A DNA stretch of 64,000 nt from Chryseobacterium sp. ZHDP1 (GTDB lineage Bacteria > Bacteroidota > Bacteroidia > Flavobacteriales > Weeksellaceae): the NCBI RefSeq assembly GCF_018603435.1, contig NZ_CP075682.1, forward strand, positions 3,720,001-3,784,000, written 5' to 3'. Shown piece by piece: positions 31,007 through 39,589 of this stretch. Under the pieces are notes generated by a model. It had not been told where the DNA came from, ran no database searches, and worked only from the letters and a program-made list of their open reading frames with translations. The translations under genes were made by a program, and so were the position numbers. The first letter of the stretch is position 1. The number at the start of each line of letters is the position of its first letter.

Positions 31007-32974
31007 ATGAGAAAAAGTTTATTTGCTATTGGTTTATTAGCAGCTATTAATTCTGTTCAGGCGCAGAATGTTCTAGTACACGTAGATGATGCTGCTACTA
31101 CGTATGTAAGTAAAGGTACACTTGTTTACAGTGGCGGTGGCCTACAGATGAAGGGATCTGGAATTGTAGAAAATCACGGTAACTTTATGGTTGACGGGAC
31201 ATCTACTGATTCTTTTAAAACTATTGATGCTTCAAATGTAAATAAAACTGAGGCAAATGGTGGCGGTAATTTTGTTAATAAGCTTAATGAGCCTACCGCT
31301 TATGCAACTTATAATACGAACAGTTCTTCTGCTACACCGGCCTATACTTACGGACAGCTTTTTATTTCCGGTATTCCTCAAACCAATATTACGGGTATTG
31401 TGGATCAGGAATATAGAGCCGTAAATCATGGAACTTATCAACAGATCGGTTTACCGTTTTATGACAAAACTGCTTCTACTCTTAGCGCAGAATTAGGTAA
31501 AACATTTACCAATGCTCGATATTCTAAAAACGAGATTCTTGCATACAGCAATCCAACAGTAGTTTCAATGAATGTAGATATAACTACAAAACTTGGTGTT
31601 GCGAATCCGGGAACAGCATATTATATGCTTGGCGGATTGGGATTGGATGTAAGCAATACGACAAGAACACTTAAAGGTAGACCTTTAACGGATATTGGAA
31701 CTACGGTTACTTTACAAAACGCGGGTAACGGTATTAATTTTGGTACCGGAGGAAGTGCTACGAATATGTATAACGAAAAATATTATACATATCTTCAGGA
31801 TGGTTTCCATATTGGGAGCGGTGGTACTGCTTGGCAGGGTAACTACGGAAGAAATATTTATCAGTTTTCCAATCCGTTCCTTACTAATATAGATTTGTCT
31901 CAAATTGCAGTTAACGAAGGTGCTACAGTGGGAGACGGAATAAATCTTACAAAAATTCAGGGGGTAAGACTAGAAGTGTCGGGAGTACAGACTGCGAGTT
32001 CTACAGGTGGTTCAGGTGGTACAGGTTCCAGTTCATATAAATTTATTACATATCCATCAGGAGTTCCTACAGGTGATGTAGATTACACTGTGGTAAGACC
32101 TATGGGAACATTTGTAATTAAGCTATTGGACAATACTAGCGCAGATACTTTCAATTTTGCTAATCTTAGAAGGTTTAATTACTATTCGAGAGCTGCAAGT
32201 ACAAACTATAGCGTTGCAGCCAACAAGAACAGCAGCGGAACAGTAAAACAATTAGGTGTGATTGGTCTTGATGCAAATGGAAATGAGGTAGCACGTACTT
32301 ACTACGTGGTTTATCCTAACGGTACAACTGGGCATTCTACCAATGCATTAACTCAGGTTACTTTGTCTTCCGGTGCTATTTTAGGAACATTTGAAGAAGA
32401 TGTTAACGGAGGATATGATAATAACTATACAGGTCAGTACTGGCTTTATATAAACGAGGCAAACGAATTTAATTTCAAAGGCAAGAATATTAAGTTAGTA
32501 AATTACGACCTTAATACGATTAAGTCTTATAAGTTTGAAATTAGAGAAAATGCACAGCTAGTAGCTGATGGAACTCATGCCTTATCTACCGGAATTGGTT
32601 TCTACTATAAAGCTGCTAATGGTACTTTACAACAAGCAATACAAGGAGGCGTTACTAGCGCTACAAACGCAGAGTATGACCTTTACTATGGAGAACCAAA
32701 TGTAGTTTTAGCAACAACCGAAACGAAATCTCCATCCAGAACTGTTGTTATTTACAATCCTGCAATCACGAACTACATTGTTAGATTCGATCCAAACTGG
32801 AAAAAAGCAGATATCGAAGTTTATGATATGAGTGGTAAATTAGTAATCTCTAAAAAGGCGGTGGAAACAACCAGAGATTTTGTGATTGAATTAGATCAGC
32901 AAATCAAAAATTCTTACGTGGTTAAAATTGTTTCGGATAAAGGAGATATTGTTAACACGAAAATCTTAAAATAA
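31007..32974 (+). CDS. Secreted T9SS type A sorting-domain protein, 655 aa
   Basis: Signal peptide MRKSLFAIGLLAAINSVQAQ and a long beta-rich, Gly/Ser/Thr/Asn-rich region without a catalytic motif. The C-terminal sorting domain is near VRFDPNWKKADIEVYDMSGKL and the end KNSYVVKIVSDKGDIVNTKILK. It is probably an abundant surface or secreted structural protein; adhesin-like function is inferred only. It has a consensus promoter and is followed 6 bases later by a small tripartite membrane protein, so the two may work together. Confidence 0.88.
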   Translation: MRKSLFAIGLLAAINSVQAQNVLVHVDDAATTYVSKGTLVYSGGGLQMKGSGIVENHGNFMVDGTSTDSFKTIDASNVNKTEANGGGNFVNKLNEPTAYATYNTNSSSATPAYTYGQLFISGIPQTNITGIVDQEYRAVNHGTYQQIGLPFYDKTASTLSAELGKTFTNARYSKNEILAYSNPTVVSMNVDITTKLGVANPGTAYYMLGGLGLDVSNTTRTLKGRPLTDIGTTVTLQNAGNGINFGTGGSATNMYNEKYYTYLQDGFHIGSGGTAWQGNYGRNIYQFSNPFLTNIDLSQIAVNEGATVGDGINLTKIQGVRLEVSGVQTASSTGGSGGTGSSSYKFITYPSGVPTGDVDYTVVRPMGTFVIKLLDNTSADTFNFANLRRFNYYSRAASTNYSVAANKNSSGTVKQLGVIGLDANGNEVARTYYVVYPNGTTGHSTNALTQVTLSSGAILGTFEEDVNGGYDNNYTGQYWLYINEANEFNFKGKNIKLVNYDLNTIKSYKFEIRENAQLVADGTHALSTGIGFYYKAANGTLQQAIQGGVTSATNAEYDLYYGEPNVVLATTETKSPSRTVVIYNPAITNYIVRFDPNWKKADIEVYDMSGKLVISKKAVETTRDFVIELDQQIKNSYVVKIVSDKGDIVNTKILK

Positions 32975-32980
32975 TTGAAT

Positions 32981-33190
32981 ATGAAAACTATTAATAAACT
33001 AGTGTCTATCTTTTTTCTGTTTGCTGCAATGTTTGTCATGGCGCAGCCTCCTAATCCAACAGGAGGTAGTGGTACAGTAGGACCGGGTGCTACTGCTTCG
33101 CCAATAGACATGTATGTGTATGCATTAGGAATTATTGCTGTTTTATTTATAGCATTTTTTACTAGAAGATATACAGCTAAGAAAGCATAA
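32981..33190 (+). CDS. Small exported protein with P-I-D motif, membrane helix and basic tail
   Basis: 69 aa from ATG 32981 (a TTG lies two codons earlier). Three parts are seen: a signal peptide (NKLVSIFFLFAAMFVMAQ), a short Pro/Gly/Thr linker and a C-terminal ASPIDMYVYALG followed by a hydrophobic helix and the basic end TRRYTAKKA. The plan resembles PEP-CTERM-like sorting signals, and short proteins with this P-I-D motif recur in flavobacteria. It follows a T9SS cargo gene. Its function is unknown. Confidence 0.7.
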   Translation: MKTINKLVSIFFLFAAMFVMAQPPNPTGGSGTVGPGATASPIDMYVYALGIIAVLFIAFFTRRYTAKKA

Positions 33191-33210
33191 AATTTTATTA
33201 AAATAATATT

Positions 33211-33240
33211 AAACTCTCTGATTACTCAGAGAGTTTTTTT
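33211..33240 (+). terminator. Terminator after the small tripartite protein
   Basis: AAACTCTCTGA (33211-33221), loop TTAC, TCAGAGAGTTT (33226-33236) and a T run. Confidence 0.85.
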
Positions 33241-33251
33241 ATTTTTACGTT

Positions 33252-34538
33252 ATGAAAAAAATTTTTACAATATCAGCTTTAGCAGCTGCATTTTCATTAC
33301 AGGCTCAGTTTACTGTCTCCATTCAGGCTCCTGCCGATTTTAAAGATCAAGACGCAATTTTATATACTTTAAATGGTTCTAAGGATATTATTGTAACCAA
33401 AGAACAAAGTAAAAATAATGTATGGACTTTTAAATATCCCAAAAATTATATGGGAATGATGAAAGTTTATTTTCCCAACTCCAATAATACTTTCAATTTC
33501 ATTTCAGAAAATAAAAATGTAAGTGTTAAGCTTGAAACGCAGGCTAATAAAATAAAAGATATTGTTTATCTTGATGAAGCGAATGATCTTATGAGTAAAC
33601 TTCAGGAAGGTTCACAAAAAAAGGAACTTATTCTGCCTGCTTTAGCTCAGATCAAAGAATATTATAAAGACAATACAGAGTTTGGAAAGGCATTAAAGAC
33701 TGAAATAAACAGACTTTCGGGAAATTCTTCGGGAATAGATCAGACACAGCATCCATTCATTTATTACTATAATACAAATTACAGCAAATTTTTGTCTAAT
33801 GATGCATCTAAAAAAGTTGCTCAGGACGAAATCATTAATTTTTTAGATAAGTCTAATGATATGCTGGAAACTTCCTCATTACTTAGACCGGTTTTAGTAA
33901 GTTATCTGAATTCAGGTGGAAATACCAATGTTACTGCATCTGTAGATAAACTTTTAGACAGATTAAAAGTAGAAACTCCTCGCGGGCAGACCGTGCTTTC
34001 TGAGTTAATTGATATTTTTGATGTGTATGATATGCAGGATTTCAAGGATAAATATCTCAATCTGGCTAAAAATCTTAAATGCACCATAACAGACAGACTG
34101 GCTTCAACTTTGAAATCTAACGCAAATGTTGAGATGGGAGCAGTTTTCCCTAATTATAAGTTCAATTCACCCGTAAATACTACCGCTAAATCTTTACAGG
34201 ATGTAAAGGCTGATAAAAAGGTCGTTATTTTCTGGTCTTCCACATGTTCTCACTGTGAGAGTGAACTTCCTCAATTATTGGCTAAATATAACGATTTAAA
34301 GACTAAAAACGTTCAGGTTGTAGGTTTGTCTCTGGATGTAGATAAAGATTCTTATTCTAAAAAGATTGCAGCATTTCCATGGATAAATGACTCCGAATTG
34401 AAAGGATGGAACAGCAGTTATGTAGATACATATAATGTTCATGCAACTCCGACATATTTTATTTTAGATGCTAACAATAAGATAATCAGTAAACCAGAGC
34501 ATGTTGGTGATGTTTTGGAATATTTTAAGTTAAAATAA
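33252..34538 (+). CDS. TlpA-like thioredoxin-fold envelope protein
   Basis: 428 aa with a signal peptide (MKKIFTISALAAAFSLQAQ). The N-terminal half (about 20-270) is a DUF4369/unknown helical region with no catalytic motif. The C-terminal thioredoxin domain has VIFWSSTCSHCESELPQL, a C-S-H-C redox pair, and a later cis-Pro region HATPTYFILDA. It is likely a periplasmic disulfide reductase of the TlpA/ResA type. It lies just upstream of the tRNA and the peptide-export locus but is on the opposite strand. Confidence 0.85.
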   Translation: MKKIFTISALAAAFSLQAQFTVSIQAPADFKDQDAILYTLNGSKDIIVTKEQSKNNVWTFKYPKNYMGMMKVYFPNSNNTFNFISENKNVSVKLETQANKIKDIVYLDEANDLMSKLQEGSQKKELILPALAQIKEYYKDNTEFGKALKTEINRLSGNSSGIDQTQHPFIYYYNTNYSKFLSNDASKKVAQDEIINFLDKSNDMLETSSLLRPVLVSYLNSGGNTNVTASVDKLLDRLKVETPRGQTVLSELIDIFDVYDMQDFKDKYLNLAKNLKCTITDRLASTLKSNANVEMGAVFPNYKFNSPVNTTAKSLQDVKADKKVVIFWSSTCSHCESELPQLLAKYNDLKTKNVQVVGLSLDVDKDSYSKKIAAFPWINDSELKGWNSSYVDTYNVHATPTYFILDANNKIISKPEHVGDVLEYFKLK

Positions 34539-34539
34539 A

Positions 34540-34570
34540 TTTGGAGGTAGTGAATATTTTTGTATATTTG
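34540..34570 (+). promoter_or_regulatory. Consensus promoter of tRNA-Met
   Basis: TTTG at 34540-34543, 19-base spacer, TATATTTG at 34563-34570; transcription would start within a few bases of the tRNA 5' end at 34583. Confidence 0.85.
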
Positions 34571-34582
34571 CACCACCAAAAC

Positions 34583-34656
34583 GGCGAGGTAGCTCAGTTG
34601 GTTAGAGCGCAGGATTCATAACCCTGAGGTCACGGGTTCAATTCCCGTCTTCGCTA
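34583..34656 (+). tRNA. tRNA-Met (CAT anticodon)
   Basis: 74 bases folding as a cloverleaf. The acceptor stem GGCGAGG pairs with CTTCGCT (with G-T pairs), the D arm is GCTCAGTTGGTTAGAGC, the anticodon loop is TTCATAA and the T arm is CGGGTTCAATTCCCG. CCA is not encoded. The anticodon stem lacks the three G-C pairs of initiator tRNA (31-39 is A-C), so it is an elongator type or, less likely, the lysidine-modified tRNA-Ile2. Confidence 0.93.
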
Positions 34657-34665
34657 CAGATGAAT

Positions 34666-34700
34666 AAAAGGTTTCATGATATTTCTGAAACCTTTTTATT
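34666..34700 (+). terminator. Terminator after tRNA-Met
   Basis: AAAAGGTTTCA (34666-34676) pairs with TGAAACCTTTT (34686-34696), followed by a T run. Confidence 0.8.
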
Positions 34701-34763
34701 TTATGATTGTCGAACTTTTTTATCTATAAAAAAAGCCAGTTGTATATAACTGACTGCAAAAAT

Positions 34764-34789
34764 AAACCGAAACAACTACGTTTCGGTTT
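34764..34789 (-). terminator. Terminator at the end of the peptide-export operon
   Basis: Perfect 10-bp stem, AAACCGAAAC (34764-34773) and GTTTCGGTTT (34780-34789). On the minus strand it is followed by ATTTTTG, and it lies 13 bases after the HlyD-type gene stop. Confidence 0.8.
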
Positions 34790-34801
34790 CTATATTCTGT
34801 A

Positions 34802-36100
34802 TTAGCTTTGATATCCTAGCAATTTTCTCATTTGATAGAAAAAGCGTTCGATTAACCTCAAATCCTGAGTGACAATCTCGGCATTTCCTTTTAACTCTTT
34901 ATCAAAAACTAAATTTTTGTTATAACTGGTCTTTAATCCTTTCGGGAGAAGTACATCTACATAATAATTTCCTTCTTTATCGGGAGAAAGAGAGATATTC
35001 TGCACTTTTCCTTCCACGATTCCATATTCCTGATAACGGTAATTATCGAGCTTAATTAAAACCTTTTCACCCGAAGCAATCTTACCTGAGTTGGTAGCCG
35101 GAACAGACATTCTGCCGACTAATCTTTCCCTGTTTTTAGGAAGAATGGAGAGAACGGCATCTCCGGCTTTAATAAACTGGTTTTCGCCGAAAAACTGCTG
35201 AAAACTTGCAATACCGTCTGTATTCGAAATAAGAAGATAGTTTTGTTCCCATTGTTTCAGGGATTTTCTCAACTGTTCAAACAACTGTAAAGTCTGGGTA
35301 GAGTAGGTGATCTTGTCTTTCTCTGTATTAATGGCAGTTCCGCTTTTTGTTTTATTTAAATTAGAAATTCCTTCTTCCATCTGTGAAAGAGAAATATTGA
35401 TGTTTTCTAAATTCTGTTGCGCCTGTATGTATTTTATTTTTTCATTTTCAAGTTCCATGGAAGAGATAACTCCCTGGTTGAATAATTCCTGAGAACGGAT
35501 GTAGTTTTTTTTGGTTAGCTCATATTTAGCCTGCTCAAGATTTTTTTGCTGTTTGGTAGTAGCAATTCTTACCCTGTATTCGGATAGGCTTTGATTGGCG
35601 GCTAGATTTTCCGGCGCATATGGCTGCAATCTTGTAAATAAGGCTTCATCCTGAAATGCTTTTGCAAAACCATTATAATCTCCCTGAAGTTCTCCCAGTT
35701 TGAAATGGGAGGTTTCGGTTAGTGGAAACGATGATAGTTGATCCGGAGATAAAGAATCGATTATTTTTTTTAATGCAAGAACATCTTTGTAGTTTGCAGA
35801 AGACTGCATGACCATCAATACCTGATCTTTTTTAACTTCCTGATGATCTTTGATGAATATTTTTTCGATTTTAGAATTGGTTCTGGCTTCTAATTTTTCA
35901 GGTGGATTTTGTGAAGTCACAATAATTGGCGCAGGAATGAATTCCGGATATTTTATAATATAACTCATGATTAGTATCAGTACCAATATTAAAAATATAA
36001 TGGTATTTCCCCATCGGATCATCCAATGAGGAGGCTGGGTAAGAATATCCTGAACACTTTCAGAACGAAGCTCAATATTATCTAAAATGTCTTTTTCCAT
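34802..36100 (-). CDS. HlyD-type membrane-fusion adaptor of peptide exporter
   Basis: 432 aa adaptor that links an inner-membrane ABC exporter to an outer-membrane channel. One N-terminal membrane helix lies near IIFLILVLILIMSYIIKY (about 32-50), then a lipoyl half-motif, a long coiled coil in the middle with repeated Gln/Leu/Lys (KKNYIRSQELFNQGVISSMELE) and a C-terminal beta-barrel region (GRMSVPATNSGKIASGEKVLIKLDNY). It shares the minus-strand unit with three Cys-rich peptide genes led by motif copy B. No TolC-like gene is in the window. It works with the C39 ABC transporter at 36910. Confidence 0.92.
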   Translation of the reverse strand: MEKDILDNIELRSESVQDILTQPPHWMIRWGNTIIFLILVLILIMSYIIKYPEFIPAPIIVTSQNPPEKLEARTNSKIEKIFIKDHQEVKKDQVLMVMQSSANYKDVLALKKIIDSLSPDQLSSFPLTETSHFKLGELQGDYNGFAKAFQDEALFTRLQPYAPENLAANQSLSEYRVRIATTKQQKNLEQAKYELTKKNYIRSQELFNQGVISSMELENEKIKYIQAQQNLENINISLSQMEEGISNLNKTKSGTAINTEKDKITYSTQTLQLFEQLRKSLKQWEQNYLLISNTDGIASFQQFFGENQFIKAGDAVLSILPKNRERLVGRMSVPATNSGKIASGEKVLIKLDNYRYQEYGIVEGKVQNISLSPDKEGNYYVDVLLPKGLKTSYNKNLVFDKELKGNAEIVTQDLRLIERFFYQMRKLLGYQS

Positions 36101-36180
36101 ACTTTAATATAAGCAATCTTCCGTTAAGAAGATTGCTATTGTTATACATTAGATTTAAGTTGAAATCTAAAATTTTCAAA

Positions 36181-36378
36181 TTATTCGCAGATTTGCGGAG
36201 AGTACATATTCTGATGAATACATGCACTTCTTTTTGCGCACCACATAAGGTTGCAGCCACAATCATACGGTTCTCCCGGAAGTGGTGGTTCTGGCGGGAA
36301 ATATGCTCCGCAATCATTTAATCCTCCACCTTTTAGATCTTTTAAATCTTTTCTTGTTAATTTTTTCAGATTTTTCAT
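36181..36378 (-). CDS. Cys-rich leader peptide, 65 aa (paralogue of 36402)
   Basis: Leader MKNLKKLTRKDLKDLKGG ending in Gly-Gly, then a core with six Cys, including PYDCGCN, WCAK, SAC and QICE. It starts at ATG 36378; a longer frame upstream is not used because all related peptides begin at MKNLKKL. It is a close paralogue of the next gene: the cores share GEPY(N/D)CGCN and the (S)AC(I/V)H(Q/M)N segment. It is probably cut after Gly-Gly and exported by the C39 ABC transporter at 36910. A disulfide-bonded bacteriocin or signal peptide is the likely product class. Confidence 0.85.
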   Translation of the reverse strand: MKNLKKLTRKDLKDLKGGGLNDCGAYFPPEPPLPGEPYDCGCNLMWCAKRSACIHQNMYSPQICE

Positions 36379-36401
36379 AATAAAATTTGTTTTAATTTGT
36401 A

Positions 36402-36632
36402 TTAAAGATGACAATTTTCTGCACTATAAAAGTTCATGTGTACACAGGCAGACATTTTTTCGCACCACGCAAGATAATTGCATCCGCAGTTATAAGGCTC
36501 TCCCGGCATCGGAGGATCTTGTGGGAAATAATCTCCACAATCTCTACCGCCTAAACCTTCACCCGAAAATCCACCTCCGCTTCCTTTCAGATTTTTTAGA
36601 TCTTTACGTGTTAATTTTTTTAGATTTTTCAT
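36402..36632 (-). CDS. Cys-rich leader peptide, 76 aa (paralogue of 36181)
   Basis: Leader MKNLKKLTRKDLKNLKGSGG, with Gly residues around the expected cut, then a Gly-rich spacer and a core with six Cys (RDCGDYF, YNCGCN, WCE, SACV, ENCHL). It is 11 residues longer than its neighbour because of the Gly-rich insertion. It follows the 59-aa peptide gene and precedes the 65-aa one. The three lie in one minus-strand unit behind motif copy B. Confidence 0.85.
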   Translation of the reverse strand: MKNLKKLTRKDLKNLKGSGGGFSGEGLGGRDCGDYFPQDPPMPGEPYNCGCNYLAWCEKMSACVHMNFYSAENCHL

Positions 36633-36660
36633 AGTAATTTTGAATGTGATTTAAATTGAA

Positions 36661-36840
36661 TTATTGGCAAATCGGCGGATAATAATTCCCGTTAATATCC
36701 ATACATGATTTTTCCTCTACAATATACCATCCGGTTCCGCCACAGTGGCAATAATAAATAGAGTCGTCCGGATATGTGGGACCACCAGCTCCTTTTACAT
36801 TTTTAAGATGCTCTCTTGTTAACTTCTTCATGTTTTTCAT
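36661..36840 (-). CDS. Cys-rich leader peptide, 59 aa, first gene of operon B
   Basis: Leader MKNMKKLTREHLKNVKGAGG, then a core with four Cys (YYCHCGG, KSCMD, PPICQ). The 180-base ORF is bounded by ATG 36838-36840 and TAA 36661-36663. Motif copy B ends 26 bases upstream. The leader shares the MKN(L/M)KKL pattern of the other five intact peptides, but the core is a different sequence. It is one of a family of divergent cores on one conserved leader, as expected for an exported natural-product peptide. Confidence 0.82.
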   Translation of the reverse strand: MKNMKKLTREHLKNVKGAGGPTYPDDSIYYCHCGGTGWYIVEEKSCMDINGNYYPPICQ

Positions 36841-36866
36841 AAAATAAATTGATTTTTGTTATTTAC

Positions 36867-36895
36867 TCCTACTCTGTAAGCTTTTCGGATTTCGC
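36867..36895 (-). promoter_or_regulatory. Shared peptide-regulon motif, copy B
   Basis: Minus strand GCGAAATCCGAAAAGC, 4-base spacer, AGAGTAGGA, 26 bases before ATG 36840. It lies between the ABC exporter stop (36910) and the first peptide of the HlyD unit, so the three-peptide-HlyD unit has its own control point. Confidence 0.8.
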
Positions 36896-36909
36896 TGTAT
36901 ACCTAAAAT

Positions 36910-39102
36910 TTAATTTCCAAGTTCTAACTGATTCTTCACTAATCGGTAATATTCTCCTCTCAGAGCAACCAATTCTGCATGGTTTCCTTCTTCCACCACT
37001 TTTCCTTTATCTAAAACAATGATTTTATCGGCATGTTTTACGGTGGAAAGTCTATGGGCGATAACAACAGCTGTTTTTCCTTTGAAGAACTGTTCGAGAT
37101 TTTCCATGATTACTTTTTCATTGTTTGCATCCAAAGCCGAAGTTGCTTCATCGAATAAAATATAATCAGGAGATTTATAAACCGCTCTTGCAATGAAAAG
37201 TCTCTGCTTTTGTCCGCCACTTACTCCCAAACCTTCATTTCCGATTTTTGTGTTGTAGCTTAAAGGTAACTCTTCTATGAATTCTTTAATGTTGGCAATT
37301 TCTACGGATCTCCTCAATTTTTGCTTATCTACATAATCTTCCCCAACAGCAATATTATTGGCAATAGTATCATTAAAAACATAGCCTTCCTGCATCACCA
37401 CTCCGCAATGGTCTCTCCAGAATCTCGGAGAAATATTGTTAAGTTTTGTATTCCCCAATCGAATTTCTCCCTGAGAAGGTTCGTAGAATTTCATTAAAAG
37501 TTTTAAAAGCGTTGTTTTTCCACTTCCGCTGGCTCCAACAATGGCCGTCGTTTTCTGAAAGGGAATGCTGAGTGTAAGATTTTCAAACACGGGAACATCT
37601 GAACCTGTGTATCTGAATGAAACATTTTCCACCAGAATGTCTTTCTCCGGAATTTCGTGGGAATATTGCTCTTCCTTATTCTCCTCATCATCCTTATCAT
37701 GAATTTCACCCAATCTTTCCAAAGAAATTTTAGCATCCTGAAATTGTTTAATGAAATCGATCAGCTGAAGCAATGGACTGTTTAACTGCCCGATGATATA
37801 CTGAACAGAAAGCATCATACCTAAGGTAAGATTTCCGTCAAGCACTAATTTTGCAGAAAGGAAACTCACAAAAATATCTTTCATCTGATTAATGAAGTTT
37901 CCTCCTACGGACTGCCATTGTTCTAAAGACAAAGACTTTATTCTCAGCTTGAATAATTTAACCTGAAGAAATTCCCAGTCCCATCTTTTCTGTTTCTCGG
38001 CATTATGCATTTTAATTTCCTGCATCCCGTTGATCAGCTCAATCACTTTACTCTGTTCCTGAGAAACCTGTGAAAATCTTTTGTAATCGAGTTCTTTTCT
38101 TTTGCTCAGGAAAAAACTGATCCATCCGATGTAAGCCGCTGCTCCGATAAGATAAACGATAAACAGCCTATAATCATAAAATAACAGTACAATACTGAAA
38201 ATAATAAGATTGACTAATGAAAACAGAGTGTTCAGCGAAGAACTTGTGAGAAGCTGCTCGATTCTGTGATGGTCATTAATTCTCTGCATGATATCTCCCG
38301 TCATTCTTGTATCGAAGAAACTGATCGGAAGCTTCATGAGTTTGATAAAGAAATCGGAAATAATAGAAATATTAATCCTTGCTGAAAGATGAAGCAAAAT
38401 CCAGCTTCGAATCATTTCAATTCCCATTCTTCCCATAAAAAGCATCACCTGTGCTAAAAGAACAAGATAAATGAAATTAAGATCCTGATTCTGAATACCA
38501 ACATCGACAATACTCTGGGTAAGGAAAGGGAAAATCAGAGAAAGTAAACTTCCTGCCAAAAGACCTACTGCGAGCTGGATAACCAGCGATTTATACTTTA
38601 ATACATATTTTGAAAGAAAAGAAAAACTGGCTTTACTTTCCTGATCATCAAATTCTGTCTGAAAAAAAGCAGGAGTTGTTTCTAAAATAAGAACAATGCC
38701 TTCTTCTGTTTTTTCATTGGCATTTTCACCGATCCATAACTTGATGAATTCTTCTCTGGTATAAGTAATCAGTCCATAGCCCGGATCGGAAACATAAACT
38801 TTGTTGTTTTTGTCTATTTTATAAACAACCACGAAGTGATTTTTATTCCAGTGGACAATACACGGAAGAGGAACTTCCTCCGCTAAAGATTCGAAATTAA
38901 TCTGAACTCCCAAAGAGCGGAAACCAAGGTCTTCCGCCGCATCACTCAATCCAAGTAAACTGCTTCCTTCCCTTGTTGTTTCAGAGAGGTTACGGATTTG
39001 TTGTAAAGATATACTTTTGCCATAATGTTTGCTTACAATACGAAGGCAGGTAGGACCGCAGTCTTTAGAATCTGGTTGGCGATAGAAAGGAAAAGATTTC
39101 AA
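36910..39102 (-). CDS. C39 peptidase-containing peptide ABC exporter
   Basis: 730 aa: an N-terminal C39 peptidase (1-135), an ABC membrane domain with about six helices (150-430), and a C-terminal ATPase (490-730). The peptidase triad is complete: Cys15 (DSKDCGPTCL), His89 (NKNHFVVV) and Asp106 (VSDPGYG). Walker A is GASGSGKTTLL, the signature is VSGGQKQRL and Walker B is YILFDEATSALD. It should cut leaders after Gly-Gly and export the cores. The start is TTG 39102, since a stop lies upstream and no ATG is in frame. It sits behind two peptide genes and motif copy C. Confidence 0.94.
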   Translation of the reverse strand: MKSFPFYRQPDSKDCGPTCLRIVSKHYGKSISLQQIRNLSETTREGSSLLGLSDAAEDLGFRSLGVQINFESLAEEVPLPCIVHWNKNHFVVVYKIDKNNKVYVSDPGYGLITYTREEFIKLWIGENANEKTEEGIVLILETTPAFFQTEFDDQESKASFSFLSKYVLKYKSLVIQLAVGLLAGSLLSLIFPFLTQSIVDVGIQNQDLNFIYLVLLAQVMLFMGRMGIEMIRSWILLHLSARINISIISDFFIKLMKLPISFFDTRMTGDIMQRINDHHRIEQLLTSSSLNTLFSLVNLIIFSIVLLFYDYRLFIVYLIGAAAYIGWISFFLSKRKELDYKRFSQVSQEQSKVIELINGMQEIKMHNAEKQKRWDWEFLQVKLFKLRIKSLSLEQWQSVGGNFINQMKDIFVSFLSAKLVLDGNLTLGMMLSVQYIIGQLNSPLLQLIDFIKQFQDAKISLERLGEIHDKDDEENKEEQYSHEIPEKDILVENVSFRYTGSDVPVFENLTLSIPFQKTTAIVGASGSGKTTLLKLLMKFYEPSQGEIRLGNTKLNNISPRFWRDHCGVVMQEGYVFNDTIANNIAVGEDYVDKQKLRRSVEIANIKEFIEELPLSYNTKIGNEGLGVSGGQKQRLFIARAVYKSPDYILFDEATSALDANNEKVIMENLEQFFKGKTAVVIAHRLSTVKHADKIIVLDKGKVVEEGNHAELVALRGEYYRLVKNQLELGN

Positions 39103-39183
39103 TGATTGACGTTTTTATTTATAAATAAGTTGCCGCCGGTAAGACGACAACTATTTTCTTTCAAAAAATTAAATTTTTAATTT

Positions 39184-39381
39184 TTAAAGATCAGCATTCC
39201 ATCCGGCAGGAAAGCAATAACTATCTTCTGAATATGAGCAGGTTTTTCCTGTGGCTGCTTCACACTCTGCTTGTGTAGCATATGGACGATAATATGGTGA
39301 TTTTGGTCCAGGACACCCTTCTTTTACACCTCCTTTTACGGATTTTAAATTTTCTCTTGAAAGTTTTTTTAGATTTTTCAT
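39184..39381 (-). CDS. Cys-rich leader peptide, 65 aa
   Basis: Leader MKNLKKLSRENLKSVKGG with the canonical Gly-Gly, then a core with four Cys (EGCPG, AECEA, KTCSY, SYCFP) and many aromatic residues (YYRPYATQ). It starts at ATG 39381, after the 53-aa peptide gene, and precedes the C39 ABC exporter. It is probably cotranscribed with both and processed by the exporter. Confidence 0.85.
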   Translation of the reverse strand: MKNLKKLSRENLKSVKGGVKEGCPGPKSPYYRPYATQAECEAATGKTCSYSEDSYCFPAGWNADL

Positions 39382-39406
39382 AATATTTTATATTTTAATT
39401 GATTTT

Positions 39407-39568
39407 TTAAAAAGTGACGCATTGCCCGTCAACACGACATCCAAAGTCATCAGTTCCGCTTAAACATGGAGTAAGCCCTCTGGAGTTACAAAACTTTGTA
39501 TGTTCTTGTGTATATCCTCCTTTTACAGATTTAAGATTTTCTCTTGAAAGTTTCTTTAGATTTTTCAT
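39407..39568 (-). CDS. Cys-rich leader peptide, 53 aa, first gene of operon C
   Basis: Leader identical to the next gene (MKNLKKLSRENLKSVKGG), then a short core with four Cys (KFCNS, TPCLS, FGCRV, GQCVTF). The ORF runs from ATG 39566-39568 to TAA 39407-39409. Motif copy C ends 21 bases upstream. It heads the unit peptide-peptide-C39 exporter. Confidence 0.82.
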   Translation of the reverse strand: MKNLKKLSRENLKSVKGGYTQEHTKFCNSRGLTPCLSGTDDFGCRVDGQCVTF

Positions 39569-39589
39569 AGTATTAATAATTTGTAGATT

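Noticed and set aside
34583..34656. Initiator tRNA-fMet
   Set aside because: The anticodon stem lacks the three consecutive G-C pairs of initiators, and the first acceptor pair is not the C-A mismatch type.
36181..39568. Lanthipeptide or sactipeptide cluster
   Set aside because: No LanB, LanC, LanM or sactisynthase-like gene is in the window; the only redox partners are VKOR/DsbA and TlpA-like proteins, which favour disulfides.
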